NCBI RefSeq assembly: GCF_030718995.1
Contig: NZ_CP132204.1
Location: 1,798,001-1,862,000 of the forward strand
DNA length: 64,000 nt
Source of the DNA: Arthrobacter oryzae
Lineage (GTDB): Bacteria > Actinomycetota > Actinomycetes > Actinomycetales > Micrococcaceae
Direction of reading: 5' to 3'
Shown here: positions 33,976-43,257 of the stretch, in pieces
Layout: the number at the start of each line of letters is the position of its first letter
Numbering within the stretch: the first letter of the stretch is position 1
Made by a program: the position numbers and the translations under genes
Notes under the pieces: generated by a model
The model's input: the letters and a program-made list of their open reading frames with translations, nothing else
The model's database searches: none
Told to the model about the DNA's origin: nothing

Positions 33976-34890
33976 GTGCTGAACGTCCGAAGGCTCGAAT
34001 TGTTGCTCGATGTGGTGGAACTGGGATCCATTACCGCTGTTGCTGAAAAGCATGTGTATTCTCCGTCGGGGGTGTCGCAGCAGCTGCGGCGGCTGGAAGC
34101 CGAAATCGGCCAGCCGCTTCTGCAGCGGCAGACGCGCGGCATGGTTCCCACCGATGCCGGGCATGTCCTCGCATCACACACCCGCCGTATCCTGCGGCAG
34201 ATGGCTGCTGCCGAAGCGGACCTGGCGGAAATCGCGGGGCTCCACCGGGGCAGCCTCACCATGGGGACGTTTCCCACCCTGGGCGGGTCATTCCTTCCGA
34301 TCGTGATCAGCAGGTTCAAGAAGGAATATCCGGCGATAGAGCTGCACGTCCGCAGCAGCCGCTTTGAGGAACTGGTTGAAATGCTCGAAAACGGCCAGGT
34401 GGGGATGTCCCTGCTCTGGGACTACGAATGGAACCGGATCAATCCGGAAGACTTTGCCCTCACCACCGTTTTCGAAGACGCAACCGCACTCATCGTCGGC
34501 AAGGACCACCGCTTGGCACGCCGGAAGCAGGTGGACATGGCGGACCTGGCCTCGGAGGAATGGATCGTTCGCGGAGATCAGCATCCTGTCGTCGAAGTGC
34601 TGCAAAGGAGCGCAAGCGCCGTAGGGTTCACGCCCCGCATCGCTTTCCAGGCCAACGACTACCAGGAAGCGCAGGCCATGGTCAGTGTGGGCCTGGGCAT
34701 AGCGCTGGCACCCCGAACGGCGGTGGTCAACAAACACCCCGGCGTCAGCATCGTGTCACTCGGCTCGACGGCGCCGTCCCGGCGGGTGCTCCTCGCGCAC
34801 CGCCACGACAGAGTGCGCGCCGCAGCCGAAATAGCCTTCCAAACGACGCTCCTGGAGGTCGCCAAAGATACAACCGCGGATTTCCGGTGA
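33976..34890 (+). CDS. LysR-family transcriptional regulator
   Basis: A 304-residue regulator. The N-terminal winged helix includes LLDVVELGSITAVAEKHVYS and SGVSQQLRRLEAEIG; the effector domain starts near residue 90 (GSLTMGTFPTLGGSFLP). GTG 33976 follows AAAGGAGG. It lies back to back with the PrpF-TctC-TctAB operon and likely activates it in the presence of an organic acid. It overlaps the MFS gene by four bases (GTGA). Confidence 0.9.
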   Translation: MLNVRRLELLLDVVELGSITAVAEKHVYSPSGVSQQLRRLEAEIGQPLLQRQTRGMVPTDAGHVLASHTRRILRQMAAAEADLAEIAGLHRGSLTMGTFPTLGGSFLPIVISRFKKEYPAIELHVRSSRFEELVEMLENGQVGMSLLWDYEWNRINPEDFALTTVFEDATALIVGKDHRLARRKQVDMADLASEEWIVRGDQHPVVEVLQRSASAVGFTPRIAFQANDYQEAQAMVSVGLGIALAPRTAVVNKHPGVSIVSLGSTAPSRRVLLAHRHDRVRAAAEIAFQTTLLEVAKDTTADFR

Positions 34891-36101
34891 GGGGTGGCAG
34901 GCAGTCGCGACGCTGGTTGTGGATGCTCATCGCATCCGCAGTGCTGTGCCAGATCGCCCTCAATCTGGCGCGGCCACTCATCTCCTACAAGGTGCTGTCC
35001 CTCGGCGGCGATTCCGTTGCGGTGGGCCTGACCTCGGCCTCGTTTGCGCTTCTTCCGGTCGCGATCGCCCTGTGGCTCGGGCGGATGTCGGACCGCCGTG
35101 CGTCGATGAAGGGAATCACCCTGGCCGGAACGCTCTTGCTCGCAGCCGGTCCGTTCCTCTTGTCCACCGCCCCGTCCCTGCTGCTGGTCGGCGTCGCCAG
35201 TGCAGTGCTGGGTATCGGGCACTTGTGCTTCACCATTGCAGGACAGTCCGCCATCGCCAGGTTTGTCCCCCTCAGCCGCATGGACGCAGCCTTCGGCTGG
35301 TTCACCGCGGCATTCTCCCTGGGCCAGCTCGTTGGTCCGCTCCTGGCGGGCCTGGCCATGGGATCTGCAGGGAACGCGCCCGCCGACGCCCGGCTTGTGG
35401 ACGCCAACACGGCGCTGCTGCTCGCTGGTGCAATCTCGATGCTGGCCATTCCGGTCGCCCTGGGCTCCTCGGTGAAGGATCGGGCACCCGCGCGGGAGGC
35501 CGCGGACGCGCCGACGCCGCAGAAATCCCCCTCGAAATCCGTGGCCCACCTCCTGGGCATCCCCACGGTGAAGACCAACATGCTGGCCAGCCTTGCACTG
35601 CTGGCCACTACCGACATTATTGTTGCGTTCCTCCCGCTCCTGGGAGAAGAGCGCGGGATTGCCCCTATCGGAATTGGCGTTCTGCTGGCCATCCGGGCAG
35701 CTGCGTCGATTTCTTCCCGCCTGCTCCTTCCCGTGATGCTGTCCCGCTGGAGCAGGACCGGACTCATCACCGCCAGCCTTGCGGGAGCGGGAACCACCCT
35801 TGCGGTTCTGCCATGGGTGTTCTCGAATCCTGTGCCGGCTGCCGTCCTTTTGGCCATCGTGGGATTCTTCCTGGGGCTGGGGCAGCCGATCACGATGACA
35901 CTCATTACCCAGGCTGTTCCTCCGGAGTCGCGGGGTGCAGCACTGGCACTGCGCCTGCTTGGCAACCGGCTCGGGCAAGTTGCCTTGCCGATCGGTGCGG
36001 GAGTGCTGGCCGCGCCGGCGGGGCCGGGAGGGGCCCTGTGGATGTCCGCGGCCGTGTTGTGCGCCGCGTCCATTAGATGGCCAAGGAAGCCCAACGCCTG
36101 A
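34887..36101 (+). CDS. MFS transporter
   Basis: A 404-residue major-facilitator protein. Twelve membrane helices are expected; LWLGRMSDRRASMKG is the loop 2-3 motif (G.xxDRxxR). It starts with GTG 34887 within the stop region of lysR (GTGA overlap), so its synthesis is coupled to the regulator. It may export or import a metabolite related to the acid handled by the divergent operon; the substrate is not evident. Confidence 0.85.
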   Translation: MRGGRQSRRWLWMLIASAVLCQIALNLARPLISYKVLSLGGDSVAVGLTSASFALLPVAIALWLGRMSDRRASMKGITLAGTLLLAAGPFLLSTAPSLLLVGVASAVLGIGHLCFTIAGQSAIARFVPLSRMDAAFGWFTAAFSLGQLVGPLLAGLAMGSAGNAPADARLVDANTALLLAGAISMLAIPVALGSSVKDRAPAREAADAPTPQKSPSKSVAHLLGIPTVKTNMLASLALLATTDIIVAFLPLLGEERGIAPIGIGVLLAIRAAASISSRLLLPVMLSRWSRTGLITASLAGAGTTLAVLPWVFSNPVPAAVLLAIVGFFLGLGQPITMTLITQAVPPESRGAALALRLLGNRLGQVALPIGAGVLAAPAGPGGALWMSAAVLCAASIRWPRKPNA

Positions 36102-36110
36102 CGGCCCTTC

Positions 36111-36128
36111 GCCGCAGTCCACTGCGGC
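36111..36128. terminator. Hairpin between convergent genes
   Basis: GCCGCAG-TCCA-CTGCGGC is a perfect 7-base stem in the 63-base gap between the MFS stop and the convergent lacI-type gene. There is no T tract; it may act in both directions. Confidence 0.45.
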
Positions 36129-36164
36129 CGCGAGCATTAGAGCACCTGAGGGGCGGTCATTGGA

Positions 36165-37187
36165 CTAGCGCGGGGGCCCGGATGTCTTGCGAATGACAAG
36201 CTTTGGCGGAACGAGGGTGGACACGGGTTCGCTGCGGCCCTCGATCCGTTCCACCAGGAGCCGGGTGGCAATGGAGCCCATTTCTATGCCCGACTGGTCC
36301 ACGGTGGTGAGGGCGATCTGGGGGAGGGCAGCCGCCAGGGCGTTGTCGTAACCCACCACGGAGAAGTCCCCCGGGACCGGTATGCCGAGATCATAAAATC
36401 TGGCGAGCACGCCGAAAGCTGCCATGTCGGTGCCCGTGTGTACCGCTGTGGGAGGAGCGGCCCGTCCCAGCATCTGATCCGCAGCCACTGCTCCGCCTTC
36501 CTGGCTCCACCTGGATTCCAGGAGGTCAACCTCACCTTCGAGGCCGTTGCGGACCATTGCTTCCACGTAGCCCTTGGCCCGGACGGACTGGGGCATGGTG
36601 CTTTCGTTTTTTTCCCTGCCAATGTGCAGGAGGTGGGTGATCCGCCGGTGGCCCAGTGACACCAGATGGTCAACGATCAAGGCGCTGCCGGCGACGTCAT
36701 CGCTGGCCACGGTGTCATAGTTCTGGCCCGGGCCGTGGCGGCCGAGAACCACGGTGGGAGTGCTGCGCCCGATTTTCTCCAGCTCCTCTTCGGTCCCGAA
36801 GGGGGCGATAAGCACAAGACCGTCCATCTTCCTGTCCATCATGGCCTCGATCATGCGCTGCTGTTGGTTCAGCCCCCTGTTGGCCTCCCCGATAAACACC
36901 TGGTACCCCCGAAGCTCCGCCTCCGTCCGGATCCCTTCAATCAGCACCGAGACAAACGTGTTGGAGAGGTCAACCACAAAGACGCCGAGGGTGAAGCTGC
37001 TCCCGCGCATGCCGCGGGCGAGGGCAGATGGCCGGTATCCCAAGGCGTCCATGGAGGTTTCCACGCGGGTTTTCATAATGTCGCTGACCCCGTAGGCTCC
37101 CCGGAGAACCTTGGAGACTGCGGCACGGGACACCCCGGCGTGGAGCGCGACGTCACTGATGGTCGCCCTCTTGGTCTGTCCCGTCAC
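36165..37187 (-). CDS. LacI-family regulator of the rhamnoside-type ABC operon
   Basis: A 340-residue regulator. The HTH is ATISDVALHAGVSRAAVSKV with ALGYRPSALARGM after it; the effector domain ends VPPKLVIRKTSGPPR. GTG 37187 follows GGGAGGCGAC; in-frame reading continues upstream but crosses the promoter. It is divergent from the solute-binding protein gene, with two matching palindromes (37222-37235 and 37281-37294) between them. Confidence 0.9.
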   Translation of the reverse strand: MTGQTKRATISDVALHAGVSRAAVSKVLRGAYGVSDIMKTRVETSMDALGYRPSALARGMRGSSFTLGVFVVDLSNTFVSVLIEGIRTEAELRGYQVFIGEANRGLNQQQRMIEAMMDRKMDGLVLIAPFGTEEELEKIGRSTPTVVLGRHGPGQNYDTVASDDVAGSALIVDHLVSLGHRRITHLLHIGREKNESTMPQSVRAKGYVEAMVRNGLEGEVDLLESRWSQEGGAVAADQMLGRAAPPTAVHTGTDMAAFGVLARFYDLGIPVPGDFSVVGYDNALAAALPQIALTTVDQSGIEMGSIATRLLVERIEGRSEPVSTLVPPKLVIRKTSGPPR

Positions 37188-37221
37188 GTCGCCTCCCTCC
37201 TGTGTGGTCGTAAAAGAAATT

Positions 37222-37235
37222 GTAGACTGATCTAC
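37222..37235. promoter_or_regulatory. LacI-type operator 1
   Basis: GTAGACTGATCTAC, with GTAGA/TCTAC arms, lies 10 bases upstream of a -35-like TTGCGT. It differs from operator 2 by one base (T to C at position 7). Confidence 0.7.
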
Positions 37236-37244
37236 GAAAATCTC

Positions 37245-37272
37245 TTGCGTTCGAATGTGAGCTCCCTTACAG
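37245..37272 (+). promoter_or_regulatory. Putative promoter of the ABC importer operon
   Basis: TTGCGT (37245-37250) and TACAGT (37267-37272) are 16 bases apart. They fall between the two LacI-type operators. Confidence 0.45.
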
Positions 37273-37280
37273 TGGAAAAA

Positions 37281-37294
37281 GTAGACCGATCTAC
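37281..37294. promoter_or_regulatory. LacI-type operator 2
   Basis: GTAGACCGATCTAC, 59 bases downstream of operator 1 and just past the -10-like box; repression would block the start of the importer operon. The spacing is compatible with looping between two bound dimers. Confidence 0.7.
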
Positions 37295-37389
37295 ACAAGC
37301 ACCTTCAAGAGACAGTATTTTTCCTTTCGATCCAATTGAAACGTTCCACAGGACCACCAAAGGGCCTGCGGCTTTACAAGGAGGTAAAG

Positions 37390-38700
37390 ATGATCAGGAC
37401 CCCACGGCGCTGGTCCGTCCTCGCCGGAAGTGTCACGGCGGCAGCACTGGTACTCACCGGATGCTCGGCCGGCGGAGGCGAGAGCAGTGATGCAAAGACC
37501 ATCACCTGGTTGGTCGACAACACCGAAAACACCCTCACTTATGCGGAAAAACTCGCCGAAGACTTTCATGCGGCGAACCCGGACATCAAAGTAGAGATTG
37601 AAACCAGGCCGCAGGGCGGCGACGGCGACAACATCGTCAAGACCAAGCTTGCCACCGGCGACATGGCCGACGTTTTTTCCTACAACACCGGTTCGCTCTT
37701 CCAGCAGATCAATCCCGAACAGAACCTCGTACCGCTGACCAGCGAGCCGTTCATGGACAACGTCTCAGAGTCCTTCAAGCCCGTTGTGACGGCGGGTAGC
37801 GAAGCCTATGGCGTACCGGTTGGAACCGGTTCGGCCGGAGCTGTCCTCTACAACAAGAAGGTCTACCAGGACCTGGGACTGTCCGTTCCAAAGACCTGGG
37901 CTGAGTTCATGGAGAACAGCCGCAAGATCAAGGACGCCGGCGTTGCTCCGATCATCCAGACCTACCAGACCACCTGGACGTCCCAGCTGTTTGTCCTGGG
38001 TGATTTCGCCAATGTGGCTGCCGCCAACCCCGCGTTCGCAGAGGACTACACCGCGAACAAGGTCAAGTATTCGACCGACCCCGCGGCCATTAAGGGCTTC
38101 GAACACCAGGAGGAGGCCTTCAAGGCGGGGCTCTTCAATGAGGACTTCGCCTCCGCCACCTATGCGCAGGGCTTGGAGAAGCTGGTCAACGGCGATGGTG
38201 CCCAGTACCCCATCCTGAGCTTCGCCCTCCCGGAGATCAAGGTGAGCTACCCGGACCAGCTCAACGATCTGGGGCTGTTCCCGCTCCCCGGTGACGACGC
38301 TTCGAAAAACCGTCTGACCGTCTGGCTGCCCGGTGGCGTCTACCTGCCCAAGTCCACGGAAAACGTTGAGGAAGCCAAGAAGTTCCTGGCCTTCATTGCG
38401 AGCAAGGAAGGCTGCGCGTCCCAGACAGCGGCCGTCGGGGCCAACGGTCCGTATCTGGTGGAGGACTGCACACTCCCCGATGATGTCCCCGCAGCCGTGA
38501 AGGACATGCTGCCGTACTTCGAGGACGAATCCAAGAACAGCCCTGCGCTGGAATTCCTCTCTCCGGTCAAGGGTCCCGCCCTTGAACAGATCACCGTCGA
38601 GGTCGGCTCGGGAATCCGTTCCGCCAAGGACGGTGCCGCCCTCTACGACGAGGACGTCAAGAAGCAGGCGCAGCAGCTCAACCTGCCCGGCTGGAACTAA
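37390..38700 (+). CDS. ABC sugar importer, solute-binding lipoprotein
   Basis: A 436-residue family-1 extracellular binding protein. Signal peptide and lipobox: VTAAALVLTGCSAGGG, lipidated Cys near residue 25. The mature domain has NTENTLTYAEKLAEDF and VPVGTGSAGAVLYNKKVYQD and a C-terminal PVKGPALEQITVEV. ATG 37390 follows AAGGAGGTAAAG. With the two permeases and the alpha-rhamnosidase downstream, the ligand is likely a rhamnose-containing glycoside or oligosaccharide. Confidence 0.9.
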   Translation: MIRTPRRWSVLAGSVTAAALVLTGCSAGGGESSDAKTITWLVDNTENTLTYAEKLAEDFHAANPDIKVEIETRPQGGDGDNIVKTKLATGDMADVFSYNTGSLFQQINPEQNLVPLTSEPFMDNVSESFKPVVTAGSEAYGVPVGTGSAGAVLYNKKVYQDLGLSVPKTWAEFMENSRKIKDAGVAPIIQTYQTTWTSQLFVLGDFANVAAANPAFAEDYTANKVKYSTDPAAIKGFEHQEEAFKAGLFNEDFASATYAQGLEKLVNGDGAQYPILSFALPEIKVSYPDQLNDLGLFPLPGDDASKNRLTVWLPGGVYLPKSTENVEEAKKFLAFIASKEGCASQTAAVGANGPYLVEDCTLPDDVPAAVKDMLPYFEDESKNSPALEFLSPVKGPALEQITVEVGSGIRSAKDGAALYDEDVKKQAQQLNLPGWN

Positions 38701-38717
38701 ACCTCCTACACCACCAC

Positions 38718-38748
38718 GCCGTCCGGGCCGCGCTCCGGCCCGGACGGC
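38718..38748 (+). promoter_or_regulatory. Stem-loop between binding protein and permease genes
   Basis: GCCGTCCGGGCC (38718-38729), 7-base loop, perfect complement (38737-38748). No T tract follows. Hairpins in this position commonly stabilise the upstream mRNA, giving more binding protein than permease. Confidence 0.6.
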
Positions 38749-38765
38749 ACTATGGAGACACTCAC

Positions 38766-39692
38766 ATGACAACCAACACCACAGTGGCCGTTCCGGCCAA
38801 GCGGTCCCTGGACGCCGCGGCTCCCAAAAGGAGCAAGGGCAAATCGGCCTATCCGTACTGGTTCTACCTGCCTGCCGCCGTCGTTTACTCGGTTCTGTTC
38901 GTTGTTCCCACCTTTGCCTCGTTCTTCTTCAGCTTCACCCGCTGGAACCTTACGGAGTTCACCTGGATCGGGATGGACAACTTCGCCCAGTTCTTCTCCG
39001 AGCCGGCGCTACTCAAGGGGCTGACCAACACCTTCATCTACGGTGTGGTGACGTCCAGCCTCAAGGTCATCCTCGGAATGCTCCTGGCTGTACTGCTGAC
39101 ATCGCAGATCATCGCCCGCGGCTACCTCCGCTCCGTCATATTCTTCCCGGTGCTCCTGAGCAGCATCGGCGTTGGCATCGTCTTCACCGTGCTGATGGAC
39201 CCATCCAGGGGAATGATCAACGAGGCCCTGGCCGTCGTCGGCATCGAAGGACCCAAATGGCTCACCGACCCCGCCTGGGCGCTCATGTCAGTGGCGTTCG
39301 TGGATGTCTGGAAGGGCGTGGGCCTGGCAACGGTGATCTTCATCGCCGGCATCGTCTCCATACCGTCCGAGTATTTTGAGGCCGCCAAAATGGACGGCGC
39401 CAGTTCGTTCAAATGCTTCTGGAACATCACTGTGCCGCTGGCCCGACCGGCCACCGCAACCGTGATCATCCTCTCCCTCATCGGCGGCCTGCGTTCCTTC
39501 GACCTGATCTGGGCCATGACCAGGGGCGGCCCCGGGTTCACCTCCGACGTGATCGCCTCCGTGATCTACAAGCAGTACCAGGCAGGCTTCTACGGGCTGT
39601 CCACCGCCGGCAACGTGGTCCTGTTCCTGATTGTCACCGCCATCATCGTGCCCCTGTCCATGTTCCTGAACCGCAAGGAGGTGGAAGCATGA
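38766..39692 (+). CDS. ABC sugar importer permease, MalF type
   Basis: A 308-residue membrane protein with six helices and the EAA loop EYFEAAKMDGASSFKCFWNI. A hydrophilic N-terminus precedes helix 1. Together with the MalG-type permease (ATGA overlap) it makes the translocation channel. No ATP-binding subunit is in the operon, so a shared MsmK/UgpC-type ATPase is expected elsewhere. Confidence 0.9.
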   Translation: MTTNTTVAVPAKRSLDAAAPKRSKGKSAYPYWFYLPAAVVYSVLFVVPTFASFFFSFTRWNLTEFTWIGMDNFAQFFSEPALLKGLTNTFIYGVVTSSLKVILGMLLAVLLTSQIIARGYLRSVIFFPVLLSSIGVGIVFTVLMDPSRGMINEALAVVGIEGPKWLTDPAWALMSVAFVDVWKGVGLATVIFIAGIVSIPSEYFEAAKMDGASSFKCFWNITVPLARPATATVIILSLIGGLRSFDLIWAMTRGGPGFTSDVIASVIYKQYQAGFYGLSTAGNVVLFLIVTAIIVPLSMFLNRKEVEA

Positions 39693-40519
39693 CCGCCGCC
39701 CTGAAGCGCTATGGCCTGGGCATACTGGCCATCAGCGTCACTATCTTCATCTTCGTCATCCCGCTGCTCTTTATGGCTTTGACCGCCATGAAGGACCGCC
39801 GGGAGGCAAACCGGCTCGAATTCTCCTGGCCCACCAACTTCGCACTGGTAGAGAACTTCCAGGAAGTCCTATCCGCCCGCCGATTCATGTTGGTCACTGC
39901 CTTCATCAACAGCACCATCCTCACGGTGGCCAGCGTCGCCATCATGGTGATCCTCGCGGCGATGGTGGCATGGGTCCTGCAGCGCCGACGGAGCCGGTGG
40001 AACCCGCTGATCAACTTCCTGATCCTTTCCGGCCTCATCATCCCGCCTGCTGTCGTGCCCACCATCTGGGTCCTGCAAGGACTGGGGCTCTTCAAGACCC
40101 TGCCCGGCCTGATCCTGATCGAAGTGGCCTTCGGCCTGTCGTTTTGCATCATGCTCTTCCGGGCATTCATCTCCACGATCCCGCGGGAACTGGACGAGGC
40201 CGCGGTCATCGATGGCTGCGGACCGGTGCGGCTGTTCTTCCGGGTGATCTTCCCGCTGCTGCGTTCCGTCATCGTCACCGTGATCGTGGTTCAGTCCGTG
40301 GCGGTCTTCAACGACTTCCAGCACCCGCTGTACTTCCTGCCCGGCGATGCGAACGCCACCGTGCAACTGACACTGTTCAATTTCCAGAGCCAGTTCACCA
40401 CCGCGTACAACCTGCTCTTCATGAACATCCTGCTGATCACCATCCCTCCGCTGGTCATGTACCTGTTCTTCAACCGCCAGATCGTTGCCGGCATGACTGC
40501 CGGAGCCGTCAAGGGCTGA
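39689..40519 (+). CDS. ABC sugar importer permease, MalG type
   Basis: A 276-residue membrane protein with six helices and the EAA loop RELDEAAVIDGCGPVRLFFR. ATG 39689 overlaps the stop of the first permease. It is paired with the MalF-type subunit. Confidence 0.9.
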   Translation: MTAALKRYGLGILAISVTIFIFVIPLLFMALTAMKDRREANRLEFSWPTNFALVENFQEVLSARRFMLVTAFINSTILTVASVAIMVILAAMVAWVLQRRRSRWNPLINFLILSGLIIPPAVVPTIWVLQGLGLFKTLPGLILIEVAFGLSFCIMLFRAFISTIPRELDEAAVIDGCGPVRLFFRVIFPLLRSVIVTVIVVQSVAVFNDFQHPLYFLPGDANATVQLTLFNFQSQFTTAYNLLFMNILLITIPPLVMYLFFNRQIVAGMTAGAVKG

Positions 40520-40583
40520 CGGCCGCCACTCACGACCCCCAGCCGGGACGCTGCCGTCCTGCGCCTAACAAGGAGATATTTCT

Positions 40584-43166
40584 ATGCCCAGCACAGTCCA
40601 GGCGGTAACTTTCGAGCACCTGCCCAAGGCCCTCGGGATCGGAACCCCTGTTCCCCGGATCTCGTGGAAAACGAAAGCCGAACCCGGCTGGACGCAACAG
40701 GCCTACGAGGTCTCCGTCACCACATCCGCCGATTCGTGGACGAGTGAACGGATTGCCTCCGGCGACTCGGTACTCGTCCCCTGGCCGGGCCAGCCCCTCG
40801 GGTCGGCCCAGCGCGCCGAAGTGCGTGTCCGGGTGTGGGGCGCAGGCGAGGAGGAGCCAAGCGCATGGAGCCTTGCTGCGCCCGTGGAGACCGGGCTGTT
40901 GGACGCCTCCGACTGGACTGCCACTGCGGTTTCCCCCGGCTGGAATGAGGACCCCGACGCCGACCGCCAGCCTCCCCTGTTGCGCCGGAGCTTCCTGCTT
41001 CCCCGCCCGGTGGCCTCCGCCCGCCTGTACGTGACGGCGCACGGCCTCTACGAAATGGAGATCAACGGCGCCCGCGTGGGCGACGACGCCCTCTCACCGG
41101 GGTGGACGGTCTACGGCAAGCGGCTGCGGTACTACACCTACGACGTCACGGACCGCCTGGAAAAGGGCGAAAATGCGATCGGCGCCTGGCTGGGGGACGG
41201 CTGGTTCCGCGGCCGCATCGGATTCCAGGGCGGGCATGCAAACATCTACGGTGAAAAGCTGGCGCTGCTTGCGCAGCTGCAGGTAACCCACGACGACGGC
41301 TCCACCACAGTCGTCGGCACCGACGGTGACTGGAGGGCCGCCTTTGGCCCGATCATGCTGTCCAGCCTCTATAAGGGGGAGAGCTACGACGCGCGCCAGC
41401 TGCCCCAGGGATGGAGCAGTCCCGGCTTCGACGACGGCGGCTGGCAGTCCGTCGTCGGCGTCGAGCGTGACCCCCGTACTCTCGTGGCGCCCGAAGGGCC
41501 GCCCGTCCGCTGTACCGGCGAAGTCCGGCCCGTGCGGGTGTGGGAGTCGCCGTCCGGAAAGACCTTGCTCGATTTCGGGCAGAATCTTGTGGGCAAGCTC
41601 CGCGTAACCGTTCAGGGTGAGGAAGGGGCCGTGGTGACCCTGCGGCATGCTGAGGTCCTCCAGGACGGCGAGCTCTACACCCGTCCCCTGCGCGGGGCCG
41701 ACGCTACGGACGTCTACACCCTGGGCGGGCGGGGAACCGAAACGTGGGAACCCCGGTTCACGATCCACGGCTTCCGCTACGCCGAGATAACCGGCTGGCG
41801 CGGCGGGAACGTCGCTGAGAACGTGGTGGCCCGCGTCTACCACACGGACATGGAACGCACGGGCTGGTTTGAGTGCTCGAATGCGGATCTCAACCGGCTG
41901 CACGACAACGTGCTGTGGAGCATGAAGGGCAACTTCGTGGACATCCCCACCGACTGCCCGCAACGCGACGAGCGCCTTGGCTGGACGGGGGATATCCAGG
42001 TCTTCGCGCCCACTGCGAGCTTCCTCTACGACTGCTCCGGCATGCTGGCCTCCTGGCTGAAGGATGTGGCGGCCGAGCAGCTTCCTGATGGCACGGTGCC
42101 CTGGTACGTGCCGGTCATCCCCGGCGGCAACTACTGGAGCCCCATCCGTCCCGGAGCCGTGTGGGGTGACGTGGCCGTGCTCACGCCCTGGACGCTTTAC
42201 GAACGCTTCAACGACACGAAAATCCTGGCTGACCAATATGAAAGCGCCAAGGCCTGGGTTGACCTGATAGACCGCCTCGCTGGCAGCGGCCACCTGTGGA
42301 ACACGGGATTCCAGCTGGGTGACTGGCTGGATCCCACCGCACCGCCCGAGGATCCCACCCAGGCGATGACGGACAAGCACCTCGTTGCCACTGCCTATTT
42401 CGCCTGGTCCGCCCGGCACCTGGCGAAGTCAGCCGCGGTATTGGGAAAGACCGACGACGAGCTTCGCTACCTGGAACTCAGCCGTGCGGTGGAAGTGGCC
42501 TTCGCCCGTGAATATATCCATGGCGATGGCCGCATGACCAGCGACGCCCAGACTGCCTATGCCCTGGCGATCGCGTTCGGGCTGTTCCCCGACGACGACG
42601 CCAGGCAAAGGGCCGGGCGGCGCCTCGCCCAGCTGGTGCACGACGGTGGAAACAGGATCGGGACAGGCTTTGCCGGCACTCCCGTGGTCTCGGACGCACT
42701 CACCGCGGCAGGGGAGCTGGAAACGGCCTACAATCTCCTTCTCGAGAAGGAGTGCCCCTCCTGGCTGTACGCCGTGGTGCAGGGCGGCACCACCATCTGG
42801 GAGCGCTGGGATTCCATGCTTCCGGACGGCTCCATCAACCCTGGCGAGATGACGTCCTTCAACCACTACGCACTGGGTGCGGTGGCGGACTGGATGCACC
42901 GCGTGATGGCCGGAATTGCTCCCCTGGAACCCGGGTACCGGCGGATCCTGTTCCGTCCGCAGCCCGGGGGAGGGCTCACGTCAGCCTCCGCCCGGCACGA
43001 GACGCCCTACGGGATGGCGTCCATCGCGTGGCAGCGAAACGGCGCGGGCTACACGGTGGAGATCGAGGTGCCCACCGGCGCTACAGCCCGGGTCGAGTTG
43101 CCCGGGCAGGAACCCCGGGACGTCGGATCCGGAACGTTCGACTATGCAGTGGCCCCTGTGAGCTAG
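40584..43166 (+). CDS. GH78 alpha-L-rhamnosidase
   Basis: An 860-residue enzyme with the GH78 layout: N-terminal beta domains (residues 1-370), an (alpha/alpha)6 barrel (about 400-770) and a C-terminal beta domain. The catalytic-region motif DCPQRDERLGWTGD is at about 457-470, and TTIWERWDS near 735 holds the general-base Glu. No signal peptide is seen, so it acts on imported rhamnosides. ATG 40584 follows AAGGAGATATTTCT. It closes the importer operon. Confidence 0.9.
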   Translation: MPSTVQAVTFEHLPKALGIGTPVPRISWKTKAEPGWTQQAYEVSVTTSADSWTSERIASGDSVLVPWPGQPLGSAQRAEVRVRVWGAGEEEPSAWSLAAPVETGLLDASDWTATAVSPGWNEDPDADRQPPLLRRSFLLPRPVASARLYVTAHGLYEMEINGARVGDDALSPGWTVYGKRLRYYTYDVTDRLEKGENAIGAWLGDGWFRGRIGFQGGHANIYGEKLALLAQLQVTHDDGSTTVVGTDGDWRAAFGPIMLSSLYKGESYDARQLPQGWSSPGFDDGGWQSVVGVERDPRTLVAPEGPPVRCTGEVRPVRVWESPSGKTLLDFGQNLVGKLRVTVQGEEGAVVTLRHAEVLQDGELYTRPLRGADATDVYTLGGRGTETWEPRFTIHGFRYAEITGWRGGNVAENVVARVYHTDMERTGWFECSNADLNRLHDNVLWSMKGNFVDIPTDCPQRDERLGWTGDIQVFAPTASFLYDCSGMLASWLKDVAAEQLPDGTVPWYVPVIPGGNYWSPIRPGAVWGDVAVLTPWTLYERFNDTKILADQYESAKAWVDLIDRLAGSGHLWNTGFQLGDWLDPTAPPEDPTQAMTDKHLVATAYFAWSARHLAKSAAVLGKTDDELRYLELSRAVEVAFAREYIHGDGRMTSDAQTAYALAIAFGLFPDDDARQRAGRRLAQLVHDGGNRIGTGFAGTPVVSDALTAAGELETAYNLLLEKECPSWLYAVVQGGTTIWERWDSMLPDGSINPGEMTSFNHYALGAVADWMHRVMAGIAPLEPGYRRILFRPQPGGGLTSASARHETPYGMASIAWQRNGAGYTVEIEVPTGATARVELPGQEPRDVGSGTFDYAVAPVS

Positions 43167-43201
43167 GGGCCGGCTGTCCCGCTGGCGGGCGGCCACGGAG
43201 C

Positions 43202-43236
43202 AGGGGCGGTGCCACCATGGGTGGGGCCGCCCCTTT
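43202..43236 (+). terminator. Terminator after the rhamnosidase gene
   Basis: AGGGGCGGTGCCACC, loop ATG, GGTGGGGCCGCCCCT, then TT: a 15-base stem with two mismatched positions. It lies between convergent genes and may serve both. Confidence 0.65.
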
Positions 43237-43257
43237 CCGTGTGTCAGGGCCGCGTCC

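Noticed and set aside
34428..34886. Upstream extension of the MFS gene inside lysR
   Set aside because: In-frame but within the LysR coding region; the GTGA overlap start is more natural and matches where the first membrane helix begins.
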